Shown here: positions 63,898-64,000 of the stretch, piece by piece
How positions within the stretch are numbered: position 1 is the stretch's first letter
How the letters are laid out: each line of letters begins with the position of its first letter
Assembly: GCA_020072785.1 (NCBI GenBank)
Contig: JAIQGG010000003.1
Coordinates: 244,678-308,677, forward strand
Direction: 5' to 3'
Source: Terriglobia bacterium
GTDB taxonomy: Bacteria; Acidobacteriota; Terriglobia; Acidiferrales; UBA7541
DNA length: 64,000 bases
Program-made: the position numbers and the translations under genes
The notes under the pieces: generated by a model
Databases searched by the model: none
What the model was told of the DNA's origin: nothing
The model's input: only the letters and a program-made list of their open reading frames with translations

Positions 63898-64000
63898 TCA
63901 GCAGAGGATGATTTTTTCGCGGTGGCGGACGAGGCGGCGGGTGGCGTTGCGGGTATCCACGACGAGTTTGGCGGCGTCCACGATGGCGGCGTAATCGTAG
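63898..64000 (-). CDS. UDP-glucose/GDP-mannose dehydrogenase family, C-terminal end (partial)
   Basis: Only the last 33 codons are in the window; the gene starts to the right. The tail DYAAIVDAAKLVVDTRNATR is the typical C-terminal NAD-binding segment of UDP-glucose 6-dehydrogenases. It would make UDP-glucuronate for surface glycans. The gmhA gene follows directly. Confidence 0.7.
   Translation of the reverse strand, partial: YDYAAIVDAAKLVVDTRNATRRLVRHREKIILC

Overview
The window looks like chromosome of a GC-rich, diderm, soil-type bacterium, most likely Acidobacteriota. This is inference. It rests on the LptD gene (an outer membrane with LPS), the very large exported beta-propeller and TolB-amidohydrolase proteins, the glycan gene clusters, and many short intergenic hairpins. 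No rRNA, tRNA, CRISPR array or complete insertion sequence was found.

Layout. 0-3.4 kb: a spermidine/putrescine-type ABC importer (ATPase tail plus two permeases) and an exported D-aminoacylase-like amidohydrolase. 3.5-7.6 kb: an AhpD-like protein, small hypotheticals, a radical SAM enzyme, a cytochrome c and a TauE/SafE permease. 7.7-10.2 kb: a divergent OxyR-like regulator and catalase, followed by a decayed metallopeptidase remnant. 10.9-14.0 kb: a leftward sulfur-handling operon (ArsR-rhodanese fusion, SQR-like flavoprotein, DsrE protein, methyltransferase) behind a palindromic operator. 14.1-18.6 kb: a metallo-beta-lactamase/PilZ fusion, a cation diffusion facilitator, a tiny zinc-ribbon protein, a STAS protein and a DUF1015 protein. 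19.2-21.8 kb: a lower-GC accessory island with an AIPR-family phage-resistance-type protein, a small Cas2/SinR-like protein and a two-helix membrane protein. 21.8-26.8 kb: hairpin-rich DNA, an ECF sigma factor with a small membrane partner, an exported BNR protein, a yihY gene and a broken partial yihY copy.

26.9-35.7 kb: a HAD phosphatase, an exported propeller protein, and a glycan/exopolysaccharide cluster (two glycosyltransferases, a transglutaminase-like protein, an asparagine synthase), then OsmC. 35.8-39.3 kb: a large GAF-GGDEF-HD-GYP cyclic-di-GMP protein, followed by a four-unit 28-bp tandem array of a dispersed palindrome. 39.7-46.6 kb: gltX, an Hcp-like protein with a Sec signal, a DsbD alpha-domain protein overlapping a frataxin (CyaY) gene, a LigM-like O-demethylase, and TlpA plus CcdA. 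47.1-49.7 kb: a three-gene phospholipid head-group cluster. 49.9-53.8 kb: an amidase and lptD. 54.1-61.0 kb: two giant exported proteins. 61.1-64.0 kb: sugar-nucleotide and heptose genes (epimerase, GmhA, end of a UDP-glucose dehydrogenase).

The points of most interest are the 19-22 kb accessory cassette, the dispersed GTGACCGC-RAA-GCGGTCAAC repeat family, the ArsR-rhodanese operon, the DsbD-like pathway split over three genes, and the Sec-signal Hcp protein.
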